Origin: an uncultured Lachnospira sp.
GTDB lineage: Bacteria > Bacillota > Clostridia > Lachnospirales > Lachnospiraceae
Direction: 5' to 3'
Length of the DNA stretch: 10,507 nt
Assembly (NCBI GenBank): GCA_934358235.1
Contig: CAKRKK010000071.1
Span: 1-10,507, forward strand
Position 1 is the stretch's first letter. Each line of letters begins with the position of its first letter. This document shows positions 1 to 7,670 of this stretch, piece by piece. Under the pieces are notes generated by a model, which made no database searches, was not told the DNA's origin, and saw only the letters and a program-made list of their open reading frames with translations. The translations under genes were made by a program, and so were the position numbers.

Positions 1-561
1 GTGCAGTGGGCCAAGATGGGCTCTATATATATGGAAAGCTGCGTAGGAGTAAAGAATCCAAGGGTAGCGATTGTTAATGTCGGTCTTGAAGAAGAGAAGG
101 GAAATCAGCTTGTCAAGGAAACATATCCGTTACTTAAAGCCTGTGATGATATTAACTTTATAGGAAGCATTGAAGCAAGAGAAATACCTAGAAGTGGCGC
201 AGACGTCATTGTATGTGATGCATTTGTTGGCAATGTTATTCTTAAATTATATGAGGGACTTGCCGGAACACTTATATCGAAGATAAAGGGAGCTTTTTAT
301 TCAACACTCAAGTCTAAGATAGGTGCATTACTTGTTAAGGGGGCGCTTAAGGATACACTAAAGACTATGGATGCTTCTGAATATGGTGGAGCACCACTTA
401 TCGGATTGAACAGACTTGTAGTTAAAACACATGGAAGTTCTAAGGCTAAAGAAATAAAGAATTCAATATTACAATGTGTTACCTTCTCAAAGAGCAATAT
501 CAATGAAAGGATTATCGAATCACTTTCTAATATGCCACAGATTAAGGCAGACGCAGATTAA
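1..561 (+). CDS. plsX: Phosphate acyltransferase PlsX, C-terminal part (5' end outside window)
   Basis: PlsX makes acyl-phosphate from acyl-ACP and phosphate, the first step of the PlsX/PlsY route to phosphatidic acid; it works at the inner face of the membrane. The visible 186 residues match the C-terminal half of the family, whose members are usually about 330-345 residues. Family-like stretches are MGSIYME (visible residues 6-12), NVGLEEEKG (26-34), the block VCDAFVGNVILKLYEG (71-86), YGGAPLIGLN (128-137) and KTHGSS (142-147). The GTG at position 1 is almost certainly an internal valine codon, because the reading frame is open to the window edge and homology begins at once. The gene is followed 50 bp later by acpP, which encodes the carrier of its substrate. 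The fabD and fabG genes that separate these two in Bacillus are absent here. Confidence 0.95.
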   Translation: MQWAKMGSIYMESCVGVKNPRVAIVNVGLEEEKGNQLVKETYPLLKACDDINFIGSIEAREIPRSGADVIVCDAFVGNVILKLYEGLAGTLISKIKGAFYSTLKSKIGALLVKGALKDTLKTMDASEYGGAPLIGLNRLVVKTHGSSKAKEIKNSILQCVTFSKSNINERIIESLSNMPQIKADAD

Positions 562-576
562 AACAGATTTTTTTAT

Positions 577-595
577 GCCTATATATATAATAGGC
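577..595 (+). promoter_or_regulatory. Small hairpin just upstream of the acpP ribosome binding site
   Basis: GCCTAT (577-582) can pair with ATAGGC (590-595) around a 7-base loop, ending 6 bases before the acpP GGAGG. No T-run follows, so it does not look like a terminator; it might stabilise or modulate the acpP message. The same bases contain a perfect TATAAT (586-591), but I find no matching -35 box at 15-18 bp, so a promoter is not called. The hairpin is seen in the sequence; its role is inference. Confidence 0.35.
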
Positions 596-601
596 GGGAA
601 T

Positions 602-606
602 GGAGG
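602..606 (+). promoter_or_regulatory. Ribosome binding site that fixes the acpP start
   Basis: GGAGG lies 5 bases before the ATG at 612. An in-frame ATG at 600 overlaps this Shine-Dalgarno sequence and would add four residues (MEEY) not expected in an acyl carrier protein, so 612 is the better start. Confidence 0.8.
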
Positions 607-611
607 AATAT

Positions 612-845
612 ATGGAATTTCAGAAATTACAGAAAATTATTGCAGAGGTTCTTAATATAAGTGAAGATAAGATTACAATGGAATCTACATTCGTGGATGA
701 TTTAAAGGCAGATTCACTCGATGTATTTCAGATTATTACAGAGATAGAGGATCAGTTCGATATTCAGATTCCAGATGATGCAGCAGAACATATTACTACT
801 GTTGGTGATGCCGTTTCACAGATTCAGACAGCACTTGCTAAGTAA
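612..845 (+). CDS. acpP: Acyl carrier protein
   Basis: ACP carries growing fatty acyl chains on a 4'-phosphopantetheine arm and hands them to the Fab enzymes and to PlsX. The 77-residue product is the normal family length and strongly acidic. The attachment motif is DSLD, with the modified serine at residue 35, followed by the helix II region (VFQIITEIEDQFDIQIPDD) and a typical C-terminal helix (residues 60-76). The start at 612 is chosen because GGAGG lies 5 bases upstream. Position 40, which is glutamate in the helix II of E. coli ACP (Glu41), is glutamine here. The gene lies 50 bp after plsX and is closed by an intrinsic terminator, so it is probably the last gene of its transcript. An ACP dedicated to a secondary pathway is possible but unlikely beside plsX and rnc. 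Confidence 0.95.
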   Translation: MEFQKLQKIIAEVLNISEDKITMESTFVDDLKADSLDVFQIITEIEDQFDIQIPDDAAEHITTVGDAVSQIQTALAK

Positions 846-870
846 TTCATTTTAATAACCAATATGGAGT

Positions 871-915
871 GCCGCCATGTATTATTGCATAATATGCAGA
901 CAAGGCGGCTTTTTT
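871..915 (+). terminator. Intrinsic terminator after acpP
   Basis: GCCGCC (871-876) pairs with GGCGGC (904-909), followed directly by six T (910-915). The 27-base apical region can itself fold, with TGCAT (886-890) pairing ATGCA (894-898). It lies 25 bp after the acpP stop and 22 bp before the rnc start, so it should end or attenuate the plsX-acpP transcript before rnc. Confidence 0.85.
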
Positions 916-937
916 ATTCGTAAGGAGACAATGTGGA

Positions 938-1633
938 ATGCATAATAAGGATTTATCACAATTAATGCAGACGATACATTATGAGTTTAAGGATATTGAC
1001 CTGCTAAAGAATGCACTTACTCATAGTTCGTATGCTAATGAGAAATGTATAAAAAAATATAAAGATAATGAACGTCTGGAGTTTCTTGGTGATGCTGTTC
1101 TTGAGCTTACATCAAGTGACTATATTTATAAAAACTATGCCGATATGGATGAAGGGAAGATGACAAGACTTCGCGCAAGTATAGTATGTGAGCCTACTCT
1201 TGCTATATGTGCAAGGGCGATAGGTCTTGAGCAGTTTGTTATGCTTGGTAAGGGAGAAGAGCTTACCGGAGGAAGAAAGAGAGATTCTATTATATCGGAT
1301 GCCTGCGAAGCAGTAATAGGAGCAATATATCTGGATGGTGGTTTTGCTAATGCAAAAGAATTCGTAGTATCATTTATACTGAATGATCTGGAAAATAAGC
1401 AACTCTTTTATGATAGCAAAACTATTTTACAGGAGATTGTACAGGCGGCTCATAAAGAGGTTGTATATGAAATAGTCGGAGAGACTGGTCCTGAGCATAA
1501 TAAGGAGTTTATTGCCAAGGCAAGTGTTGAGGGGATGTTTGAAGTAACAGCAACAGGTCACACTAAAAAACATGCAGAACAGAAGGCTGCATATGAAGCT
1601 TTAGTTTTGCTTAAGAAAAAAGGTCAGGCATAG
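938..1633 (+). CDS. rnc: Ribonuclease III
   Basis: RNase III cuts double-stranded RNA, including the rRNA precursor, in the cytoplasm with Mg2+. The 231-residue protein has the usual two-domain form. The N-terminal nuclease domain covers about residues 5-155 and has the signature NERLEFLGD (44-52). The acidic catalytic set is present as E45, E48, D52, D121 and E124, the last two in DACEAVIGAIYLDGG. A C-terminal double-stranded RNA-binding domain covers about 160-229, with the expected TGPEHNKEF and the Lys/Ala-rich HAEQKAAYEAL helix. The ATG at 938 is preceded by AAGGAG (922-927) at a rather long 10-base spacing. It lies just behind the acpP terminator, so it needs read-through or a promoter I cannot identify. 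It precedes smc by 46 bp, the same order as in Bacillus and many Clostridia. Confidence 0.97.
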   Translation: MHNKDLSQLMQTIHYEFKDIDLLKNALTHSSYANEKCIKKYKDNERLEFLGDAVLELTSSDYIYKNYADMDEGKMTRLRASIVCEPTLAICARAIGLEQFVMLGKGEELTGGRKRDSIISDACEAVIGAIYLDGGFANAKEFVVSFILNDLENKQLFYDSKTILQEIVQAAHKEVVYEIVGETGPEHNKEFIAKASVEGMFEVTATGHTKKHAEQKAAYEALVLLKKKGQA

Positions 1634-1679
1634 CTGTAATGTCTGTGTGCTTATAATATTAATAGTAAAGGGATAATAT

Positions 1680-4600
1680 ATGTATTTAAAGAGTATAGAG
1701 GTTCAGGGCTTTAAATCCTTCGCTAATAAGATAGTATTTGACTTTCATAATGGAATTACCGGTATCGTTGGACCTAATGGTTCGGGCAAGAGTAATGTTG
1801 CGGATGCTGTAAGATGGGTTCTTGGAGAACAAAGTGCAAAGCAGCTTAGAGGCGCTAAGATGGAGGATGTTATATTTGCAGGTACGCAGAACAGAAAGCC
1901 TGTTGGATTTGCATATGTTGCAATAACACTAGATAACAGCGATCATGCATTACCTGTTGAATATGATGAGGTTACTGTATCAAGGCGTGTATACCGATCA
2001 GGTGAGAGTGAATATAAAATCAATGGACATACCTGTCGTCTTAAGGATGTTACAGAAATGTTTTATGACACAGGTATTGGTAAAGAAGGATATTCTATTA
2101 TTGGACAGGGACAGATTGATAAAATACTTAGTGGAAAGCCTGACGAAAGAAGAGAGCTTTTCGATGAAGCAGCAGGTATTGTTAAGTTTAAAAGACGTAA
2201 GGCAACAGCCATTAAAAAGCTTGAGAACGAACGAAGCAATCTTGTGAGAGTTAATGATATTCTTTCTGAGCTTGAAAAACAGGTTGAACCTTTAAAGCTG
2301 CAGTCAGAAAAAGCAAAGGAATATCTTAATTATAAAACAGAACTTAAAAAGTATGATGTTAATGCATTTTTACTTGAAACCGACAGAATAAGAATAGAAA
2401 CAACAGAGCTTGAAGGAAAGCTTAAAATTGTTGATGATGATTTAGAGGAAACAAAGTCAGAATATGACAATACCAAAGCTGAATACGAGTCTGCTGAAAA
2501 CCAGCTTAATGAAATAAATGTAAAGCTGGAAGCAGGCAGTCAGGAGGTATCAGCTTTAGAATTAGACAAGCAGAGGCTTCAGGGTGAAGTCAATGTATTC
2601 GCTGAGCAGATTAAAACCTTTAATGCAAACAGACAGCTCCATCAGGAAAGACTTAAGGATATTGAAAAAGACAGTCAGGATAAGAATACCTCAATAAATG
2701 AATTAAAGAATCAGCAGGAAAAGCTTAATGAAGAGCTTTCTGAGTATAATGAAAAATTAGCCGCAATTAATGACAAGGCAAAAGAACTTAATGCTGAAAT
2801 AGAGGGAATATCCGGCCAGATAGATAACAGACAGAACAGCATATATGATAATCTTACTGAACAGTCAACTATAAAGGCAGAGAATCAGAAGTTTGTTACT
2901 ATGCTTGAGCAGCTTGAAATAAAAAAGTCAGAGCTTACAAGCCATATTATTAAAGGTAAAAGTGATGAAAATGCACAAAAACAGGTTATAAAAGAACTTG
3001 AGGACGAATTAAATAATGCAGTAGGACAATTATCTGACATTAATAAATCTATTGAAGAAAGTAATAGTGCCATATCACAGTTAAAAGCGGAAATATCTGA
3101 AAAGACTAATGCTCTTGATAAGCTTACACAGACTTATCACCGGGAAAAATCCCGTCTGGAATCTTTGATAAATATTACAGAAAGATATGATGGATATGGA
3201 AACAGTATCAGAAAAATAATGGAATTAAAGGATAGTAATCCTGGAATTCTTGGTGTTATAGCTGATATTATAAAAGTTGAGAAGAAGTATGAAACTGCAA
3301 TAGAAACCGCACTTGGCGGAACCATACAGAATGTTGTAACAGATAATGAGGCAACTGCAAAAGAGCTGATAGGTTACCTTAAGCAAAATAAGCTTGGACG
3401 TGCTACATTTTTACCGCTTAATGCTATTCATGCCAGAGGCAGCCTTGAAAATGAGGCATGCATCAAAGAAAATGGTGTAATAGGGGTTGCAAGCAATCTT
3501 GTAAGGGTATCCTTTGAATATGAGGGACTTGCAAAATATCTTCTTGGAAGAATTCTTGTCGTTGATAATATCGACAATGCACTTCTTATTGCAAGAAAGT
3601 ACAAGTATTCACTTAGAATTGTAACTCTTGAGGGTGAACAGCTTAATCCGGGGGGTTCCATGACCGGTGGTGCATTCAGAAATTCAAGTAATCTTCTTGG
3701 ACGAAGAAGAGAAATAGAAGAGTTAAAGCATTCCGTAGCTGATACCAATAAACAGATAACACAGGAAAAGTCTGCTATTACTGATTTAAGAAGCCAGGTA
3801 GCAAAGTATAGAGAAGCACTTGATTCTTATAACAGACTTCTTAGAGAAACTCATATTAATAAGAATACCGTAGAAGTTAAGCTTAAACAGGCACATATAA
3901 AGGTGTCTGAAATCATCGCTTCTTATAGCGATGATATAAAAGAGCAGTCATCTATTGATGCTGATATTATAAAAATAAATGAAAGCAGAAATCAGGTAAG
4001 TGGTAATCTGAATCTGCTTGATAATGCGAATGAAGCAGCAAGAAAAGAAATTGAAAATCTTGGAAAAACACTCGAAAATAAAAAAGCTGAGGAAGCTGCT
4101 ATTTCACTTAAGCTTGAAAACCTTAAAATATCACATTCTTCAATAGAACAGAAATCTTCATTTATCAATGAAAACATAGAAAGACTTTATAATGAACTTC
4201 AGGGCCTTGAAGCAGAAAGACATACAGTAAGTGTTAAAATAAATGAAACACAGGACTTCGTTGCTTCTAAGGAAGCTGAAATTAAAACAGTAAGGAATAA
4301 TATTGATACTGCTGGTAATAAAATATCAGCTATAACAATAAAGCTGGAAGAATTAAAGTCTGAAAGAGAAAAGGTTAATTCAAGTCATAAGGAATTCTTT
4401 AAAAAAAGAGAGGAGCTTAATGAAAAGATTATGCTTCTTGAAAAAGAAAGCTTAAGACTTCATAACCAATATGATAAGCTTGAGGAAACTAATGATTCGC
4501 TAGTTGATTATATGTGGAATGAATATGAGCTTACATACAGTTATGCGCTTGAATTAAAAAGTGATGAACTGACTAATATTAATGATATAAGAAAACAGAT

Positions 4601-5252
4601 TAATATATTAAAGGCTTCCATTAAAAAACTGGGTGATGTTAATGTAAATGCTATCGAAGAGTACAAGTCAGTTAGTGATAGATATACATTTATGAAAAAT
4701 CAGCATGATGATATGATTGAAGCTGAAGAGTCACTTATGAAGGTTATCGCAGAGCTTGATGAAGGTATGAGAGCTCAGTTTAGTGCTAAGTTTGAAGAAA
4801 TAAGAATTGAATTTGATAAGGTGTTTAAGGAACTCTTTGGTGGAGGACGCGGAACTATTGAGCTCGTTGAAGGCGAAGATATTCTTGAAGCTGGAATTCT
4901 TATTATATCACAGCCGCCAGGAAAGAAGCTCCAGAATATGATGCAGTTATCTGGTGGTGAGAAAGCTCTTACAGCCATCGCACTTCTTTTTGCAATACAG
5001 AATCTTAAACCATCGCCATTCTGTCTGCTTGATGAAATAGAGGCTGCACTAGATGATTCAAATGTTGGCAGGTATGCTAATTATCTACATAAGCTGACTA
5101 AGCATACACAGTTTATTGTTATTACACACAGACGTGGTACAATGTCTGCTGCAGACAGATTATATGGTATAACCATGCAGGAAAAGGGTGTATCTACACT
5201 TGTATCTGTCGATTTAATTGAAAATGATCTTAACGATAAGAAAAAAGAATAG
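1680..5252 (+). CDS. smc: Chromosome partition protein SMC
   Basis: SMC is the ATPase core of the bacterial condensin SMC-ScpA-ScpB, which loads near parS/origin sites and organises and separates daughter chromosomes. The 1190-residue length is standard for Firmicutes. The N-terminal head has Walker A GPNGSGKS (31-38). A long, Lys/Glu/Gln/Asn-rich coiled coil follows (about 170-500). The hinge (about 510-675) starts near RYDGYGNS (502-509) and contains the glycine-rich stretch LNPGGSMTGG. A returning coiled coil covers about 680-1020. The C-terminal head has the ABC signature LSGGEKA (1090-1096) and a Walker B ending in D1118 and the catalytic E1119. The start has a good AAAGGGA (1667-1673) at 6 bases. 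No frameshift or internal stop is seen. ftsY follows 21 bp later, indicating cotranscription. Confidence 0.98.
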   Translation: MYLKSIEVQGFKSFANKIVFDFHNGITGIVGPNGSGKSNVADAVRWVLGEQSAKQLRGAKMEDVIFAGTQNRKPVGFAYVAITLDNSDHALPVEYDEVTVSRRVYRSGESEYKINGHTCRLKDVTEMFYDTGIGKEGYSIIGQGQIDKILSGKPDERRELFDEAAGIVKFKRRKATAIKKLENERSNLVRVNDILSELEKQVEPLKLQSEKAKEYLNYKTELKKYDVNAFLLETDRIRIETTELEGKLKIVDDDLEETKSEYDNTKAEYESAENQLNEINVKLEAGSQEVSALELDKQRLQGEVNVFAEQIKTFNANRQLHQERLKDIEKDSQDKNTSINELKNQQEKLNEELSEYNEKLAAINDKAKELNAEIEGISGQIDNRQNSIYDNLTEQSTIKAENQKFVTMLEQLEIKKSELTSHIIKGKSDENAQKQVIKELEDELNNAVGQLSDINKSIEESNSAISQLKAEISEKTNALDKLTQTYHREKSRLESLINITERYDGYGNSIRKIMELKDSNPGILGVIADIIKVEKKYETAIETALGGTIQNVVTDNEATAKELIGYLKQNKLGRATFLPLNAIHARGSLENEACIKENGVIGVASNLVRVSFEYEGLAKYLLGRILVVDNIDNALLIARKYKYSLRIVTLEGEQLNPGGSMTGGAFRNSSNLLGRRREIEELKHSVADTNKQITQEKSAITDLRSQVAKYREALDSYNRLLRETHINKNTVEVKLKQAHIKVSEIIASYSDDIKEQSSIDADIIKINESRNQVSGNLNLLDNANEAARKEIENLGKTLENKKAEEAAISLKLENLKISHSSIEQKSSFINENIERLYNELQGLEAERHTVSVKINETQDFVASKEAEIKTVRNNIDTAGNKISAITIKLEELKSEREKVNSSHKEFFKKREELNEKIMLLEKESLRLHNQYDKLEETNDSLVDYMWNEYELTYSYALELKSDELTNINDIRKQINILKASIKKLGDVNVNAIEEYKSVSDRYTFMKNQHDDMIEAEESLMKVIAELDEGMRAQFSAKFEEIRIEFDKVFKELFGGGRGTIELVEGEDILEAGILIISQPPGKKLQNMMQLSGGEKALTAIALLFAIQNLKPSPFCLLDEIEAALDDSNVGRYANYLHKLTKHTQFIVITHRRGTMSAADRLYGITMQEKGVSTLVSVDLIENDLNDKKKE

Positions 5253-5273
5253 AATTAAAGAAGGGAGATAAAG

Positions 5274-6206
5274 ATGGGACTTTTTAGTAAGTTAAAGGAA
5301 GGGCTTACAAAGACGCGTGATAATATTGTGTCTGGCATTGATAACATATTCAGCGGCTTTTCGTCAATAGATGATGATTTTTATGAAGAGCTTGAGGAAA
5401 CGCTCATCATGGGTGATATTGGCGTGAGGGCAACAGATGAAATTATAGAAGAACTTAAGACTAAAGTTAAAGAAAATAAGATTAAGGAGCCAAAGGATTG
5501 CAAGCAGCTGCTTATAGATACTATCCGTGAAAAGATGGATCTTGGTCCTAATGCGTATGATTTTGAAAATCAAAAATCAATAGTTATGCTTATTGGTGTT
5601 AATGGAGTGGGAAAAACAACCTCAGTAGGAAAGCTGGCAGGACATTTAAAGGCACAGAATAAAAAGGTTATTATGGCTGCTGCAGATACCTTCAGGGCTG
5701 CTGCAATCGAACAGCTTACAGAATGGTCTAACAGAGTCGGAGTTGATATTATTGCACAGAATGAAGGCTCTGATCCAGCAGCAGTTATATATGATTCTAT
5801 TGCTGCGGCTAAAGCACGAAAGGCGGATGTGCTTTTATGTGATACAGCAGGAAGGCTTCAGAATAAGAAGAATCTTATGGAAGAGCTTAGAAAGATAGAC
5901 CGTGTTATAGAAAGAGAATATTCTGATGCATATAGAGAGAATCTTATAGTTCTCGATGCTACTACCGGACAGAACGCACTCTCGCAGTTAAGGGAATTTA
6001 ATGATGTAACCAATATCACAGGTATTATTCTTACCAAAATGGATGGAACTGCTAAGGGAGGTATTGCTGTTGCAATTCAGGCTGAATTCGGAATACCTGT
6101 TAAATATGTAGGCGTTGGTGAGAAGGTAGAAGATCTTCAGAAATTCAACTCTGATACATTTGTTAATGCTTTATTTGATGTTGAAACTGATGATGAAGCT
6201 GAATAA
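5274..6206 (+). CDS. ftsY: Signal recognition particle receptor FtsY
   Basis: FtsY is the membrane-associated SRP receptor; its GTPase pairs with that of Ffh to deliver ribosomes making membrane proteins to the Sec translocon. The 310 residues form a compact NG protein. A four-helix N domain covers about 1-95, and the GTPase G domain follows, with G1 GVNGVGKT (108-115), DTFRAAA (138-144), DTAGR (190-194) and TKMDG (254-258). The long acidic A domain of E. coli FtsY is missing, as is usual in Firmicutes; the amphipathic N-terminus (MGLFSKLKEGLTKT) is the likely membrane contact. A strong AAGGGAG (5261-5267) lies 6 bases before the ATG, and the gene sits 21 bp after smc. Its partner gene ffh lies about 1.9 kb downstream beyond ilvA. 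No terminator is obvious after it. Confidence 0.97.
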   Translation: MGLFSKLKEGLTKTRDNIVSGIDNIFSGFSSIDDDFYEELEETLIMGDIGVRATDEIIEELKTKVKENKIKEPKDCKQLLIDTIREKMDLGPNAYDFENQKSIVMLIGVNGVGKTTSVGKLAGHLKAQNKKVIMAAADTFRAAAIEQLTEWSNRVGVDIIAQNEGSDPAAVIYDSIAAAKARKADVLLCDTAGRLQNKKNLMEELRKIDRVIEREYSDAYRENLIVLDATTGQNALSQLREFNDVTNITGIILTKMDGTAKGGIAVAIQAEFGIPVKYVGVGEKVEDLQKFNSDTFVNALFDVETDDEAE

Positions 6207-6272
6207 TTATAAGTAATTAATTGGAAATATAATATTTTATTATGAATTATTATATAAAAAACTTGAATGATT

Positions 6273-6290
6273 GGAATAATAGGAATAATA
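6273..6290 (+). repeat. Tandem 9-bp direct repeat
   Basis: GGAATAATA occurs twice head to tail (6273-6281 and 6282-6290) in the ftsY-ilvA gap. The period is slightly less than one helical turn. It may be chance in AT-rich DNA or a binding site; no function is claimed. Confidence 0.6.
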
Positions 6291-6347
6291 TATAGATTAG
6301 CACTAATTAATATTTATTTATAAGAAATTCATGAAAGGAATTGCTAT

Positions 6348-6377
6348 TTGACTTTTCGGTTTTAATGGCAGTATAAG
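6348..6377 (+). promoter_or_regulatory. Candidate sigma-A promoter abutting the ilvA start codon
   Basis: TTGACT (6348-6353) and TATAAG (6372-6377) are each one mismatch from consensus, with an 18-bp spacer. The -10 box ends only 5 bases before the ilvA ATG (6383), so initiation about 7 bases downstream would produce a message with almost no leader. The hexamers are seen directly; activity is inference. Confidence 0.45.
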
Positions 6378-6382
6378 TAACA

Positions 6383-7600
6383 ATGGAAGAATTAACACTT
6401 AAGAAATTTGAAGAAGCTGCTGAAAAGGTAAAGGAAGCAACTCTTCCAACTAACCTGGTATACAGTGAATATTTTAGCAGCCAGACAGGAAATAAGGTAT
6501 ATTTAAAGCCAGAGAATATGCAGTACACAGGTGCATACAAGGTAAGAGGAGCTTATTATAAGATAAGCACAATGTCAGAGGATGCACGTAAAAAAGGACT
6601 TATAACAGCATCTGCTGGTAATCACGCACAGGGCGTAGCATTTGCAGCAAAGAAATATGGTGTAAAGGCAACAGTTGTTATGCCAACAACAACACCTCTT
6701 ATAAAGGTGAATAGAACAAAGAGCTATGGTGCTGAGGTTGTATTATATGGAGATGTATATGATGAAGCATGTGAATATGCTTTAAAGTTAGCTGATGAAA
6801 AGGGACTTACATTCGTTCATCCATTTGATGATCTTGATGTTGCAACAGGTCAGGGCTCTATCGCTATGGAGATTATAAAGGAACTTCCAACAGTTGATTA
6901 TATACTCGTACCAGTTGGCGGTGGCGGACTTGCCACAGGTGTATCTACTCTTGCAAAGCTTCTTAATCCTAATATTAAGGTTATTGGTGTAGAACCAGCA
7001 GGCGCTAACTGTCTGCAGGCATCAATTAAGGCTGGAAAGGTTACAACACTTTCTACCGTAAATACAATAGCTGATGGTACAGCAGTTAAGACACCTGGCA
7101 GCAAGCTGTTCCCATATCTTTTGAAGAATCTTGATGATATAATTACTGTACCTGATGAAGATTTAATAGTAACCTTCCTTGATATGGTAGAGAATCATAA
7201 GATGATAGTTGAGAATTCAGGACTTCTTACAGTTGCTGCATTAAAGCAGCTCAAGGTTAAAGATAAGAAAATAGTATCTATTCTCTCCGGTGGAAATATG
7301 GATGTCATAACAATGTCCTCTGTTGTTCAGCAGGGACTTGTCCAAAGAAGCAGAATCTTTACTGTATCTGTACTTCTTCCAGATAAGCCGGGTGAACTTG
7401 TTAAGGTTGCAAAAATAATTGCAGATGCTAATGGAAATGTAATTAAGCTTGACCATAACCAGTTTGTAAGCATTAACAGAAAGGCAACTGTTGAGTTAAG
7501 AATTACCATTGAAGCATTTGGACATGAGCACAAGGAACAGATAGTGTCTGAGCTTGAAAAGAATGGATTAAGACCTAGATTAGTTAAGGTTAATATTTAA
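6383..7600 (+). CDS. ilvA: Threonine ammonia-lyase (threonine dehydratase) with ACT domain
   Basis: This PLP enzyme deaminates L-threonine to 2-oxobutanoate and ammonia, the entry to isoleucine synthesis or, in some anaerobes, threonine breakdown. The 405 residues show the fold-type II catalytic domain (about 1-320), with the PLP lysine K53 in TGAYKVRGAYY, SAGNHAQG (77-84), the phosphate-binding loop GGGG (179-182) and SGGN (302-305). A single ACT domain (about 328-400, beginning FTVSVLLPDKPGEL) suggests allosteric control by an amino acid. The length and single ACT domain match the shorter Firmicutes/TdcB-like form rather than the longer E. coli IlvA. The start is set by homology: the frame upstream is closed by a stop at 6374-6376, and no Shine-Dalgarno sequence precedes the ATG. 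It lies alone between two operons. Serine dehydration is a possible side activity. Confidence 0.93.
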   Translation: MEELTLKKFEEAAEKVKEATLPTNLVYSEYFSSQTGNKVYLKPENMQYTGAYKVRGAYYKISTMSEDARKKGLITASAGNHAQGVAFAAKKYGVKATVVMPTTTPLIKVNRTKSYGAEVVLYGDVYDEACEYALKLADEKGLTFVHPFDDLDVATGQGSIAMEIIKELPTVDYILVPVGGGGLATGVSTLAKLLNPNIKVIGVEPAGANCLQASIKAGKVTTLSTVNTIADGTAVKTPGSKLFPYLLKNLDDIITVPDEDLIVTFLDMVENHKMIVENSGLLTVAALKQLKVKDKKIVSILSGGNMDVITMSSVVQQGLVQRSRIFTVSVLLPDKPGELVKVAKIIADANGNVIKLDHNQFVSINRKATVELRITIEAFGHEHKEQIVSELEKNGLRPRLVKVNI

Positions 7601-7637
7601 TTATAAAAGCAAGTCATTTAAGATGTATAAATTATTT

Positions 7638-7670
7638 AAAAGTGTCAAGTAAAAGTACTTGACACTTTTT
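7638..7670 (+). terminator. Intrinsic terminator after ilvA, overlapping the next promoter
   Basis: A perfect 14-bp stem (7638-7651 with 7656-7669) encloses the loop AAAG and ends in five T (7666-7670), 37 bp after the ilvA stop. The A-run on the left arm could make it work in both directions. Its right arm contains TTGACA, the -35 box of the downstream promoter. Confidence 0.85.

Larger units (their letters stand above)
6207..6382 (+). other. AT-rich intergenic region between ftsY and ilvA
   Basis: This 176 bp gap is very AT-rich. It has no clear intrinsic terminator for ftsY, because the A/T hairpins that can be drawn lack GC pairs. It holds a tandem 9-bp repeat (6273-6290), a weak promoter-like pair TTGAAT-17-TAATAT (6263-6291), a better one next to the ilvA start (6348-6377), and a short open frame ATG-to-TGA at 6331-6351 that I do not call a gene. 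I see no T-box or riboswitch fold, although the region is too short and AT-rich to judge well by eye. Confidence 0.6.

Noticed and set aside
297..503. Minus-strand open frame within plsX
   Set aside because: It is the shadow of a conserved coding region, with no ribosome binding site or recognisable domain; the same holds for the minus-strand frames inside smc, ftsY, ilvA, ffh and khpA.
600..611. Alternative acpP start at 600 giving an 81-residue protein
   Set aside because: The ATG overlaps the GGAGG that serves the ATG at 612, and the added MEEY is not expected in ACPs; 77 residues is the normal length.
1652..1657. TATAAT between rnc and smc as an smc promoter
   Set aside because: No -35-like hexamer at 15-19 bp upstream, and the TG upstream is one base off for an extended -10; likely chance in AT-rich DNA.
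1945..2247. Second + strand open frame of 100 codons inside smc
   Set aside because: It overlaps the conserved SMC head in another frame and has no start signal; smc itself is intact.
6316..6330. Possible CodY box upstream of ilvA
   Set aside because: The best alignment I can make to AATTTTCWGAAAATT has about five mismatches; such matches are common by chance in DNA this AT-rich.
6331..6351. Short frame ATG-AAA-GGA-ATT-GCT-ATT-TGA before ilvA as an isoleucine-sensing leader peptide
   Set aside because: Only six codons, two of them Ile, with no ribosome binding site and no attenuator hairpin with a T-run between it and ilvA.
7601..7637. Possible small gene between ilvA and the terminator
   Set aside because: The stretch is 37 bases, with no start codon and ribosome binding site pair that opens a frame.
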